Source of the DNA: Aureisphaera galaxeae
Lineage (GTDB): Bacteria > Bacteroidota > Bacteroidia > Flavobacteriales > Flavobacteriaceae
DNA: 64,000 bases
Direction: 5' to 3'
NCBI RefSeq assembly: GCF_028561275.1
Contig: NZ_JAQQTF010000007.1
Span: 284,930-348,929 of the forward strand
The translations under genes were made by a program, and so were the position numbers. Shown one piece after another: positions 32,568 through 40,916 of the stretch; position 1 is the stretch's first letter; every line of letters begins with the position of its first letter. The notes beneath the pieces were generated by a model, which saw only the letters and a program-made list of their open reading frames with translations, was not told the origin of the DNA and ran no database searches.

Positions 32568-34240
32568 TGGGAAAGGGTAATTACATGATCAATTTCTATG
32601 GTGGATTCTTTCCAAGTACGGCATAAGAATACTAAGGTCTTTTCCCCTTTTTGGGAAGCCAGCCATTCCATAATGTTCCTTTTGGTGTTCTTTTCCATGT
32701 TTCGAATGGGTTCATCGATAATGATGATGGGCTTGTTGGATAGGATGGCACGGGTGTAGTGTAGCAGTTTTATTTGCGATTTGGAAAGGTTCTTTCCTCC
32801 TTCTACTACTTTATCCTTAACATCCAACTTCAAGGAATTTGGGACATCCCGTTGCAGCTGTTCCAGTAATTCTTCCGTTTTGGACAGTTTGGATTCCTTT
32901 CGGCTGTAAGAGACTACTTCAAAAACAGTTCGGCCAATGAGTTCTAATTCATCCGAAACAAAGGTTACCTTTTTCCGAATGGACCTTAGATCCAAATTAT
33001 TCATCGCTTGCCCATCGAAAAGGATATCTCCTAAATCGGGCTTGTAAATTCCTGCGATGAGTTTGAGAAGTGTGGACTTACCTTCCCCATTGCCAATCTT
33101 TATCTGATTTGCTTTTTTGGGTTGAATGGTGAAATCAAGATTGGAAAACAAAGGTTCTTCGTCGGTATAACCGAACGTAACTTTTTTGAATTCGATGTGT
33201 CCTTTGTCATATTGATATGCCGGACGATCCCCATTATTTTTCTCTATGGGAAGTTCAAAAACATTGATGAGCTTCTTAAAGGAAATATTTCCCAATTCCC
33301 AAACGGAAGAAACCCGAATCACCCTTCTGAAAATTGGAAGGATGGTAATGAATAAGAGCAAGAACCCAATAATTTCACCTTGGTCGATGGTTAGGCTGTT
33401 ATTCGTTTTTTGAACATAAACCACATATAGGACCGAGAGCAACACCAAATACAACATGGCGGGAATAGCTACTAGAATGAAGTTGTATATTCCCTGAAAG
33501 CTTTTGCCTGCGTCGTACAAATGTGCCGAACGTTTATTGTATTTTCCAATTTCGGTACTGTCTTTATTAAAGGCCTTAATCGCATTTACGGCATTTAACT
33601 GTCTACTCACAAAGGCCAATAATCCGGACCGTGTGTTTCTGCGTTCCACCGAAACCTTAAAGAGAATCTTATTCAATAAAAACACAGAAAGGGAAGTTGC
33701 GACAAAACCGATCAAGATGATAAGGAAAATGGTCTTGTTAAGCCACAGCAAAAACAGCAAGGCAATGAGAATAAGTATGATGTCCGTTAAAAACCCAACA
33801 ATACCTTTGGTGAGATAGTTTTGAATGGTCTTTAAGTCGCCGCTATGCCGTAGCAAATACCTTCCGGCACCCCGATTATCATATACCAGGGATTCGATTT
33901 TCAGTTGTTGTTGATACAATCGCTCTCGAAGTTGCTTCACATATAATTCTCCGAGAATAGCGGTTTGATACCGTTTCAAAAACTGGAAGACCAGTAGAAT
34001 GAGTATCATCGCAAATAGGAACCACAGATATTCAGGAACCGTTCCCCAAAAGCTGAAGGGTAGCAGGTCCAAGAATGCGGCTCTGTGCGATTGAAACTGA
34101 AATAACAGGTCGAAGAACTTTCCTAAGCTTACAGGAATGAGTACCACAAATATATTGGCTACCATTCCCACTATGATCGTTGCTAGGAACCGCCATTTAT
34201 GTTGGCGAATAAAAGGTAATATAAGATCATTTCTGCCCAT
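32564..34240 (-). CDS. ABC half-transporter with eroded nucleotide-binding motifs
   Basis: This 558-residue protein has an exporter-type membrane domain (about six helices, residues 15-320) fused to a nucleotide-binding domain (about 345-558). Walker A (GNGEGKST) and Walker B with its catalytic Glu (IIIIDEP) are intact. The signature LSGGQ is replaced by LSKSQ, the Q-loop Gln is missing (VTFVSDELEL) and the switch His is replaced (TLVFLCRTW). It may bind ATP but hydrolyse it poorly, or need a partner half. It is third in an operon with a P-loop NTPase and an outer-membrane barrel protein. Confidence 0.88.
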   Translation of the reverse strand: MGRNDLILPFIRQHKWRFLATIIVGMVANIFVVLIPVSLGKFFDLLFQFQSHRAAFLDLLPFSFWGTVPEYLWFLFAMILILLVFQFLKRYQTAILGELYVKQLRERLYQQQLKIESLVYDNRGAGRYLLRHSGDLKTIQNYLTKGIVGFLTDIILILIALLFLLWLNKTIFLIILIGFVATSLSVFLLNKILFKVSVERRNTRSGLLAFVSRQLNAVNAIKAFNKDSTEIGKYNKRSAHLYDAGKSFQGIYNFILVAIPAMLYLVLLSVLYVVYVQKTNNSLTIDQGEIIGFLLLFITILPIFRRVIRVSSVWELGNISFKKLINVFELPIEKNNGDRPAYQYDKGHIEFKKVTFGYTDEEPLFSNLDFTIQPKKANQIKIGNGEGKSTLLKLIAGIYKPDLGDILFDGQAMNNLDLRSIRKKVTFVSDELELIGRTVFEVVSYSRKESKLSKTEELLEQLQRDVPNSLKLDVKDKVVEGGKNLSKSQIKLLHYTRAILSNKPIIIIDEPIRNMEKNTKRNIMEWLASQKGEKTLVFLCRTWKESTIEIDHVITLSQ

Positions 34241-34250
34241 AATATCTTAT

Positions 34251-35282
34251 TTACGCGGTTTCTTGTAGATGTTGTTCCAGTAGTGTTAATACATTAGGAG
34301 AAGCCAATTTTTCCAAGTCGAGAACAGGAAGCTTTATAGTGCTTTCCACTTCTTTTACGAATAGTGGGCTAGCGGTAAATAGTCCGCCCACAGCGAAGGC
34401 CTGAATGCCTAAACTTTCCAGAATGTGAATGCCCGATAGAATGCCAAGACTATCCGCTGCTGAGAAAATGACATGGTCTATTTGGTTCATAAAACCAGAA
34501 TGCTCTAAAAGCATGGCGGTTTCGCGTTGTACAAGACCGTCGGCAATTTCTATGATGACATAGTCGGGTTCAATGCGAGAAGAATGATTCATGAGCGTTT
34601 CGAATAAATCCAACAATTCCTGCATCCCGCATAAATATGTGGATGGAAACCCATAGGTCGAAAAATCGATGGAGAGGTGGGCCCCACAATCCCTTGCAAA
34701 ATGACGGTCTTTGGTATACACGGTACCCGTTAATTTAATGTAGGCTACCTTCTTTCCAGCGGATTTGAGCCCTCTTGCCAAAAATGCGGCAGTGGTGGTT
34801 TTTCCACTGTCCATAGAGGACCCTAAAGACAATACAATTTTTGGATCCCTAGGAGCCCTGGAAAATTTATTGGCTTTGGCATGATAATATTTAGTATTGA
34901 TCACCTTATCGTTTTTGTCGGTGGCATATCCTATCAATTCAAGATTGGTGGTTCCTATATGTTCCAGTTTTTGATGCATGGAGGCAAGGATTCCCACAGC
35001 ACCGCCTTTTCCAAGAATATGATATTCTTCATGATATTCGGTAGGGACATATCCTTCAAATTGATCGGTGGCGTATCGGTTTCCGAAGGCGGCCATAACA
35101 TAATCACCGGGGAACAAATAACAGTTGTTGCCGTTAACTCCTTGTACCGAGTTATGCTTACCTATTTCGAGGACTTTAAAAATGGCTACATCTCCCGCTT
35201 TGGGAATGTAGGAGGTGTTGATTTTTTCATTGATCGTGTAATCATCAACCCGATTACAAATGATGGTCTTTTTTATTTCCAT
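34251..35282 (-). CDS. P-loop NTPase of unknown function
   Basis: This is a 343-residue protein. The N-terminal 130 residues are beta-rich and unassigned. From about residue 145 there is a P-loop domain: Walker A GSSMDSGKTTTA, then RGLKSAGKKVAYIKLTGTV, CGAHLSIDFSTYG, YVIIEIADGLVQRET and HVIFSAADSLGILSG. The layout recalls MobB/dethiobiotin-synthetase or DUF1611-type P-loop proteins, but none is a firm match. The gene is 10 bases before the ABC transporter and seven bases after the DUF2490 gene. The context suggests energy supply or regulation for an envelope process. Confidence 0.75.
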   Translation of the reverse strand: MEIKKTIICNRVDDYTINEKINTSYIPKAGDVAIFKVLEIGKHNSVQGVNGNNCYLFPGDYVMAAFGNRYATDQFEGYVPTEYHEEYHILGKGGAVGILASMHQKLEHIGTTNLELIGYATDKNDKVINTKYYHAKANKFSRAPRDPKIVLSLGSSMDSGKTTTAAFLARGLKSAGKKVAYIKLTGTVYTKDRHFARDCGAHLSIDFSTYGFPSTYLCGMQELLDLFETLMNHSSRIEPDYVIIEIADGLVQRETAMLLEHSGFMNQIDHVIFSAADSLGILSGIHILESLGIQAFAVGGLFTASPLFVKEVESTIKLPVLDLEKLASPNVLTLLEQHLQETA

Positions 35283-35289
35283 GGTGCGT

Positions 35290-36063
35290 TCATTTAGTGG
35301 ATATAGTGTAGCTTACGCTTACCCCCAGAACTTGATAATCGTTAAAAGGGTAGCGAATTGAGGTCTGATTTCTATTTAGGATATTAATCTGTCTGAAGTC
35401 CTGAAAGGTCGTATTGAACTCTTCTTGCCAGATATAATATAAGGTCACGTACAATCCGCGCTCGGCCCGAAACCGTATCCCGGCGCCAATCCTGTATCTG
35501 TGGAATCCATTGGGTGGGTTCGAAGCCAGTAAGGTTTCTCCATCTTCATCGTAGTAATCCAAAGGATTTCCACCTAAATAATAATACAGCTGGTAGTTTA
35601 TGTAGGGTGTAGCCCGAAGTGGCAGAAAGTCGTTCTTAAAGTTTAGTTTAATGTAATAGACGAACCTGTATTGGTATTTATTGAAGGTTGGGAAAAATCC
35701 TTCGGCAGTTATCCTGTTTCTTAAGGGGAGGCCAAAAAGGGTGCTCCGGTAATCGAGGCTGGCTCCGAAACGGTCCCGCCATGTACCCTCGGTATTTCCC
35801 TTTAATAAAATGGGTTTGTAAAAAACCTTACCGGAAATGCGCTTGTTGAATCGATAGTCCAAACCCAGTTTGAACTGATAGAAAAACGGGTCGTAGTTAT
35901 CAGCATTAAAGGCACTGAGAAAGCCCGTTTGCAATTTGGTTTTTTTAGTGAACCGATAATCCAGATTGAAACCGTAACGATGGTTGAAGTCCGAATTAAA
36001 ATCTTGGGATAGGCTCTTGGTGAAAAAGAAGCCAATAAACAATATAGTATAGGTTGCCCTCAC
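35290..36063 (-). CDS. DUF2490 outer-membrane beta-barrel protein
   Basis: This 257-residue protein has a Sec signal peptide (cleavage after SLSQ) and 10-12 alternating aromatic strands: YGFNLDYRFTKKTKLQTGFL, FYQFKLGLDYRFNKRISGKV, RYRIGAGIRFRAERGLYVTL, and ending YQVLGVSVSYTIS. This is the pattern of DUF2490 barrels of Bacteroidota. It is the first gene of a tight four-gene operon running down to 31299 (gaps of 7, 10 and -4 bases). Confidence 0.88.
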   Translation of the reverse strand: MRATYTILFIGFFFTKSLSQDFNSDFNHRYGFNLDYRFTKKTKLQTGFLSAFNADNYDPFFYQFKLGLDYRFNKRISGKVFYKPILLKGNTEGTWRDRFGASLDYRSTLFGLPLRNRITAEGFFPTFNKYQYRFVYYIKLNFKNDFLPLRATPYINYQLYYYLGGNPLDYYDEDGETLLASNPPNGFHRYRIGAGIRFRAERGLYVTLYYIWQEEFNTTFQDFRQINILNRNQTSIRYPFNDYQVLGVSVSYTISTK

Positions 36064-36130
36064 AGGATAGATTTAGTGCGTTTGTGCAATTAGAACAACT
36101 ACACACCAAAATCTCCTGAAAAAAAGTAGG

Positions 36131-36165
36131 AATTTCTTTCTGGGGGCAATTCCCAGAAAGAAATT
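36131..36165 (-). terminator. Terminator of the isoaspartyl peptidase gene
   Basis: AATTTCTTTCTGGG (36131-36144) and CCCAGAAAGAAATT (36152-36165) form a perfect 14-bp stem with a 7-base loop. On the minus strand it is followed by a run of seven Ts (36119-36125). It lies eight bases after the stop at 36173 and before the DUF2490 start. Confidence 0.85.
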
Positions 36166-36172
36166 TTATGGG

Positions 36173-37270
36173 TTATTCGTCTCCGTAAATTCCTATATAT
36201 AGGTTGCCGTCGGCATCCATGTGGGCACGGTACATTCCCTTGGTATTGAATTCCATACTTGGGTTCCCTTTCGCGTCAATGGCAATGACACCGCCGGTTC
36301 CTCCAAGCTCGGTTAATTTTTTCTGAATAACTTCCTCCGTGGCTTCTTCCACAGAAACACCTTTGTATTCCATCATCGCAGAAATATCGTGGGCGACCAT
36401 GCCACGAATGAAGTATTCGCCCCAACCCGTAGAGGATACGGCACAGGTTGTATTGTTGGCATAGGTGCCTGCTCCTATGATGGGGGAATCACCAATGCGG
36501 TTCCATCTTTTATTGGTCATACCTCCGGTGGAGGTTCCGGCGGCTAGATTTCCGTTTTTATCCAATGCCACACAACCCACAGTACCAAATTTTGAATCTT
36601 GGATGAAAGGATCTACGAAGGATACCTTTTCGTCATGATCTAAAGTGACTTTTTCTTTTTTAATAGCACGTTGTAAGGAACGGTACCTTCTTTCTGTATA
36701 GAAGTAGTCGGGTTCTACCAATTCTATTCCCCGTGATTCGGCAAATATTTGGGCTCCCTTACCCGAAAGCATAACGTGATCGCTATTATCCATTACTTCT
36801 ACCGCTAGGTTGATAGGATTCTTTATCTGAGTTACACCGGCAACGGCCCCGGCATTCAACGTTTTTCCGTCCATGACCGATGCATCCAATTCGTTTTGTC
36901 CTTCATGCGTAAAAACGGCACCTTTTCCAGCGTTGAACAAGGGAGAGTCTTCCATAATATTAATAGAAGCCGTTACGGCATCCATAGCGTCACCTCCATT
37001 CTTAAGGATGTCATGTCCGGCTTTAATGGCTTCTTCCAATTTACTTTTATAGGCTGCTTCCAGAGAATCGCTCATGTTCTTTTTGCGAATGGTTCCCGCA
37101 CCTCCGTGAATTACAATTCCGAAGGTTTCAATAGTTTCCGCAGGGGATTCGACTTCTTTGGAAATTGAATTATCAGAAATTTCCGACTTCTGATTATCAT
37201 TTTCTGTGTTTTTACAGCTTAAAAGCACTAAAAATCCGATTAAAAGTGTTAAAATTTGAAATTTTTTCAT
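36173..37270 (-). CDS. Isoaspartyl peptidase / L-asparaginase (Ntn-hydrolase), lipoprotein
   Basis: This 365-residue protein has a lipoprotein signal peptide ending VLLSC and a short acidic spacer. The Ntn-hydrolase core shows GIVIHGGAGTIRKK, the autocleavage and nucleophile site DSKFGTVGCVALD (catalytic Thr), and GTSTGGMTNKRWNRIGDSPIIGAGTYA. The HGGAG motif points to the isoaspartyl-peptidase (IaaA) branch rather than glycosylasparaginase. It would hydrolyse beta-aspartyl dipeptides or asparagine in the periplasm. Monocistronic, with its own terminator. Confidence 0.93.
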   Translation of the reverse strand: MKKFQILTLLIGFLVLLSCKNTENDNQKSEISDNSISKEVESPAETIETFGIVIHGGAGTIRKKNMSDSLEAAYKSKLEEAIKAGHDILKNGGDAMDAVTASINIMEDSPLFNAGKGAVFTHEGQNELDASVMDGKTLNAGAVAGVTQIKNPINLAVEVMDNSDHVMLSGKGAQIFAESRGIELVEPDYFYTERRYRSLQRAIKKEKVTLDHDEKVSFVDPFIQDSKFGTVGCVALDKNGNLAAGTSTGGMTNKRWNRIGDSPIIGAGTYANNTTCAVSSTGWGEYFIRGMVAHDISAMMEYKGVSVEEATEEVIQKKLTELGGTGGVIAIDAKGNPSMEFNTKGMYRAHMDADGNLYIGIYGDE

Positions 37271-37425
37271 TTTTTTCCGTTTGAATACGAATATACTGCA
37301 AAACGCCCTGTTTTCCGAGGGTAAGCGTTAAATTTATTGTAAGAAATTTAAGCAATATCTGTTAAAAACATCGATGAAATGCACATAATAAACGTTTAAG
37401 TGCATTTTTGCATTGTTTTTTTTCC

Positions 37426-37433
37426 TACATTTG
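37426..37433 (+). promoter_or_regulatory. Candidate -7 box TACATTTG before the CAP gene
   Basis: TACATTTG fits TAnnTTTG exactly. A TTTG at 37407-37410 could serve as the -33 element, though the 15-base spacing is shorter than usual. Transcription would begin near 37440, leaving about 32 bases before the ATG at 37472. Confidence 0.5.
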
Positions 37434-37471
37434 AATCAACATCAAGCCCCAAATTTGATGTCCCCCGCAAA

Positions 37472-37975
37472 ATGAATCTACTAAAGACTAGCCTACTAGC
37501 TACGGTACTGTTCTTAACGGTAACGTCATGCTCCAAAGAAGAGACTGCTGAGGTCCAAGAGGCCAACATCAGCATAGATCTTAACCTTGCCCAAGAGACT
37601 GATTGGACAATGGCCAACGAAGTTTTGGCCTTAGTCAATGATCACAGAATAGCAATGGGCCTTTCAACGATCGTCCGAGACCAACAATATGCATCGGCGT
37701 ACGCTGTGGAACATACCAAATACATGATTGAGATGTCCCAAATCAACCATGACAATTTTGGCGATCGTTCTAGGGCCTTAAAAGATAGAGGAGCCGAATC
37801 GGTAGGAGAAAATGTAGCCTCTGGCTACGATACCGCCGAGGCTCTGGTAACCGCATGGCTTAGCAGCCCATCCCATAGAAGGGTACTTGAAGGAAATTAT
37901 ACGCATTCAGGTTTTGGAATTATGCAGAATGCGCGTGGTAAATACTATTTTACCCAACTTTTCTATAGAAAGTAA
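37472..37975 (+). CDS. CAP (SCP/PR-1) domain lipoprotein
   Basis: This is a 167-residue protein. The ATG at 37472 gives an ideal lipoprotein signal peptide (MNLLKTSLLATVLFLTVTSC); a GTG at 37400 lies upstream of the promoter box and is rejected. The CAP domain follows: VLALVNDHRIAMGLSTIVRD, ASAYAVEHTKYM, INHDNFGDRS, ESVGENVASGY, VTAWLSSPSHRRVLEGNYTHSGFG. The two histidines and the GENVA motif of the family are all present. Bacterial CAP proteins of this type are secreted or anchored and of unknown biochemical activity. Confidence 0.93.
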   Translation: MNLLKTSLLATVLFLTVTSCSKEETAEVQEANISIDLNLAQETDWTMANEVLALVNDHRIAMGLSTIVRDQQYASAYAVEHTKYMIEMSQINHDNFGDRSRALKDRGAESVGENVASGYDTAEALVTAWLSSPSHRRVLEGNYTHSGFGIMQNARGKYYFTQLFYRK

Positions 37976-38007
37976 TTCTTGTTGTTTTTTTAGTTTTTAA
38001 AGCATTT

Positions 38008-38040
38008 GCCGTATTTTTATAATCTATATAAAGATACGGC
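38008..38040 (+). promoter_or_regulatory. Hairpin ending two bases before the nbaC start
   Basis: GCCGTAT (38008-38014) pairs with ATACGGC (38034-38040), extended by a T/G pair and three T/A pairs to an 11-bp stem with an 11-base loop. It ends one base before the ATG at 38042, so in RNA it would cover the ribosome-binding region. It may be a leader regulatory element or simply a DNA operator. Confidence 0.4.
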
Positions 38041-38041
38041 T

Positions 38042-38575
38042 ATGGCTATTTCCAAACCTTTCAACCTCACCCAATGGGTAGAGGATAATCGAGAACTTTT
38101 AAAACCCCCTGTGGGGAACAAAAATCTCTATGTAGATGCCGATGATTACATCGTAATGATCGTTGCGGGCCCTAATGCACGCAAGGATTATCACTACAAT
38201 GAGACCGAAGAATTGTTCTATCAGTTGGAGGGGAATATTAAGGTGATCGTTCAAGATGAGGGAGAGCGAAAGGAAATGGAATTGGGCCCTGGCGATATGT
38301 ATCTGCATCCTGCCAAAGTACCGCATTCCCCCGTCCGGAGTGCTGGCTCCATCGGGTTGGTCATAGAACGCAAACGCGACGACTTGGAAGGTATGGATGG
38401 TCTTCTATGGTTCTGCGATAATTGCAACCACAAACTACACGATGTTTATTTTCCCCTAACCGATATTGAAAAGGACTTTTTAAAGCACTTCAAGGATTTC
38501 TACGGAAGTGAAGAATTGCGTACCTGCAATAATTGCGGTACCGTTATGGAAGCCGACGAACGTTTTGTGGGATAA
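38042..38575 (+). CDS. nbaC: 3-hydroxyanthranilate 3,4-dioxygenase
   Basis: This is a 177-residue cupin protein; the ATG at 38042 is the family start (an upstream ATG at 38006 adds an unconserved piece). Iron ligands are visible in KDYHYNETEELFYQLEG and LHPAKVPHSPVRS, and the C-terminal rubredoxin-like CDNCNH and CNNCG cysteine pairs bind a second metal, as in the bacterial enzyme. It opens the ring of 3-hydroxyanthranilate to an unstable aldehyde on the way to quinolinate (NAD synthesis) or 2-aminomuconate (tryptophan degradation). It is three bases from the following PNPOx-family gene. Other kynurenine-pathway genes are not in the window. Confidence 0.95.
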   Translation: MAISKPFNLTQWVEDNRELLKPPVGNKNLYVDADDYIVMIVAGPNARKDYHYNETEELFYQLEGNIKVIVQDEGERKEMELGPGDMYLHPAKVPHSPVRSAGSIGLVIERKRDDLEGMDGLLWFCDNCNHKLHDVYFPLTDIEKDFLKHFKDFYGSEELRTCNNCGTVMEADERFVG

Positions 38576-38578
38576 TAC

Positions 38579-39181
38579 ATGAAGAAAGGCCTTTCTAAAG
38601 ACATAGCGGATCCTTTTCAGATATTGGAAGCATGGTACCAAGAAGAAAAGGCCAATGCACCCTTGCGATATGCTACGGCTTGTGTAGTTTCCACCACGGG
38701 TTTGGATGGAATGCCCAATGCGCGTGCCATTTCCATTAAGGATCTAAAACCTCCCCACCTTATTTTTATCACTTATTACGATTCTGAAAAAGGCAAAGAG
38801 CTTGAACAGAATAATGGAATTGCCCTTACCTTTTGGTGGGATCATTCACAAAGGCAAATTCGGATTCGGGGAAAGGCACTTCCCTTACATGCTGAAGAAG
38901 CCGATACATACTTTGCCAAACGCGGCAAATCTGCCCAAGCATTTTGTTGGGCGAGCAAACAAAGTGAACCCATGGAAGATGAGGAAGCCATGCGAAAAGT
39001 GTTCCAAGAGAAGCTCGATGAGTATGCTGACACTTCTGTTCCACGGCCTCCTTATTTCGGCGGATTCAAGGTACTTCCTTCCCGAATCGAGTTTTTGCAA
39101 CTTAAGGGAGATAGGTTCCACAAGCGGATTTGCTATACCCTACACAATGATGTTTGGCAGGTCGCTCAATTGCAACCCTAA
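38579..39181 (+). CDS. PNPOx-family flavin oxidase (PdxH-like)
   Basis: This 200-residue protein has the split-barrel FMN fold: RYATACVVSTTGLDGMPNARAI, FITYYDSEKGKELEQN, ALTFWWDHSQRQIRIRGKA, and the PdxH-type C-terminal dimer domain RPPYFGGFKVLPSRIEFLQ with RFHKRICYTL. Pyridoxamine phosphate oxidase makes pyridoxal phosphate, and several residues of the canonical RLHDR block differ here (RFHKR), so it may be a paralogue with another substrate. It directly follows nbaC, in the same operon. Confidence 0.82.
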   Translation: MKKGLSKDIADPFQILEAWYQEEKANAPLRYATACVVSTTGLDGMPNARAISIKDLKPPHLIFITYYDSEKGKELEQNNGIALTFWWDHSQRQIRIRGKALPLHAEEADTYFAKRGKSAQAFCWASKQSEPMEDEEAMRKVFQEKLDEYADTSVPRPPYFGGFKVLPSRIEFLQLKGDRFHKRICYTLHNDVWQVAQLQP

Positions 39182-39263
39182 GAAGATGGGGATTTACTTC
39201 CAATTATAAGCTGTATTCCGTACATTCGCGGCAACAAATTTGAATTAAAAAATTGAGATAACT

Positions 39264-40817
39264 ATGTCAAACGTAGCCACTTCCTTTGGTATTGAAGAAG
39301 CTCTTCAAGAATTGGGAATCAACGAAACAAATCATGGTACTTCTACGGGATCCAACTGGATGCCAGGCACCGATGAAATCGCTTCCTACTCCCCAGTAGA
39401 CGGAGCCTTGATCGGTAAAGTAACCACTACCACCAAAGATGAATACGAACAAGTAATAGCATCGGCCTCAGAGGCTTTCAAATCATGGAGGGTAATGCCA
39501 GCGCCACAACGCGGTGAAATCGTGCGTCAGTTTGGAGAAGAATTACGTCGTTTGAAAGAGCCTTTAGGTAAATTGGTTTCTTACGAAATGGGGAAATCCT
39601 ATCAAGAAGGATTGGGAGAAGTTCAAGAAATGATCGATATCTGTGATTTTGCCGTTGGATTATCCCGTCAGCTTCATGGATTAACCATGCACAGTGAACG
39701 TCCTGGGCACCGTATGTACGAGCAATATCACCCACTAGGGATCGTAGGAATTATTTCTGCCTTTAACTTCCCAGTAGCTGTTTGGTCTTGGAATACTGCC
39801 TTGGCTTGGATCTGTGGAGATGTGTGTGTTTGGAAGCCGAGTGAAAAAGCACCTCTTTGTGGAATCGCTTGTCAAAAAATTGCCGCCAAAGTATTCGCAG
39901 ATAATAACCTTCCTGAGGGAATCTCATGTTTAATCAATGGAGATTACAAAGTGGGAGAATATATGACGCAGGACAAACGAGTACCTTTAGTTTCGGCTAC
40001 AGGATCTACCCGTATGGGGAAGATCGTTGCCAAAACAGTAGGGGAACGTCTTGGAAAATCCCTTTTGGAATTGGGAGGAAACAATGCCATCATCGTAACA
40101 CCAGATGCGGATATTAAAATGACGGTGATCGGAGCAGTGTTTGGAGCTGTAGGTACTGCCGGACAACGTTGTACGTCTACCCGTCGATTGATCATTCACG
40201 AAAGCATTTATGATCAAGTGAAAAAAGCATTGGTAGATGCTTATGGACAACTTCGCATTGGAAACCCGTTGGATGAGAACAACCACGTTGGGCCACTAAT
40301 TGATACCGATGCCGTTGCTATGTATAATCAAGCACTGGAGAAAGTAGTAGCTGAAGGTGGAAACATCATCGTTCCAGGGGGTGTGTTAGAAGGAGAAGGA
40401 TACGAAAGCGGATGTTATGTAAAACCAGCCATTGCAGAAGCGAATAACAGCTATGAAATCGTACAGCACGAAACCTTTGCTCCCGTATTATACTTATTGA
40501 AGTATTCTGGTGATGTAGAAAATGCTATTGACGTTCAAAATGGAGTAGCCCAAGGATTGTCTAGTGCGATCATGACCAACAACCTTCGTGAAGCAGAGCG
40601 TTTCTTGAGCCATGCAGGAAGTGATTGTGGAATTGCCAATGTAAACATAGGAACTTCCGGTGCCGAAATTGGTGGCGCCTTTGGAGGTGAGAAAGAAACT
40701 GGTGGTGGACGTGAGTCGGGAAGTGATGCTTGGAAAGTGTACATGCGCAGACAGACCAATACCATTAACTATACGACCGAACTTCCCCTTGCACAGGGAA
40801 TCAAGTTCGACCTATAG
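39264..40817 (+). CDS. amaB: Antiquitin-type aldehyde dehydrogenase (alpha-aminoadipic semialdehyde dehydrogenase)
   Basis: This 517-residue NAD-dependent aldehyde dehydrogenase belongs to the ALDH7/AmaB subfamily. Diagnostic parts: SAFNFPVAVWSWNTALAWIC, LLELGGNNAIIVTPDADI (general base Glu), AGQRCTSTRRL (catalytic Cys) and the characteristic end SGAEIGGAFGGEKETGGGRES with INYTTELPLAQGIKFDL. The enzyme oxidises alpha-aminoadipic semialdehyde (in equilibrium with piperideine-6-carboxylate) in lysine catabolism. The gene has its own 82-base leader and a strong terminator, so it is likely monocistronic. Confidence 0.94.
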   Translation: MSNVATSFGIEEALQELGINETNHGTSTGSNWMPGTDEIASYSPVDGALIGKVTTTTKDEYEQVIASASEAFKSWRVMPAPQRGEIVRQFGEELRRLKEPLGKLVSYEMGKSYQEGLGEVQEMIDICDFAVGLSRQLHGLTMHSERPGHRMYEQYHPLGIVGIISAFNFPVAVWSWNTALAWICGDVCVWKPSEKAPLCGIACQKIAAKVFADNNLPEGISCLINGDYKVGEYMTQDKRVPLVSATGSTRMGKIVAKTVGERLGKSLLELGGNNAIIVTPDADIKMTVIGAVFGAVGTAGQRCTSTRRLIIHESIYDQVKKALVDAYGQLRIGNPLDENNHVGPLIDTDAVAMYNQALEKVVAEGGNIIVPGGVLEGEGYESGCYVKPAIAEANNSYEIVQHETFAPVLYLLKYSGDVENAIDVQNGVAQGLSSAIMTNNLREAERFLSHAGSDCGIANVNIGTSGAEIGGAFGGEKETGGGRESGSDAWKVYMRRQTNTINYTTELPLAQGIKFDL

Positions 40818-40840
40818 AACATACTATATGTAAAGATTAG

Positions 40841-40870
40841 AACCCGTTGAAGATTGTTTTTCAACGGGTT
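40841..40870 (+). terminator. Terminator of amaB
   Basis: AACCCGTTGAA (40841-40851) pairs perfectly with TTCAACGGGTT (40860-40870), 11 bp with an 8-base loop, followed by TTTCATTTTT. Confidence 0.9.
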
Positions 40871-40916
40871 TTTCATTTTTGGGTATATTTAGTCTTCTTT
40901 AAAAAAACCTCCAAGA

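Noticed and set aside
37400..37471. GTG start at 37400 for the CAP gene
   Set aside because: It would place the start upstream of the -7 box at 37426-37433 and spoil the lipoprotein signal peptide.
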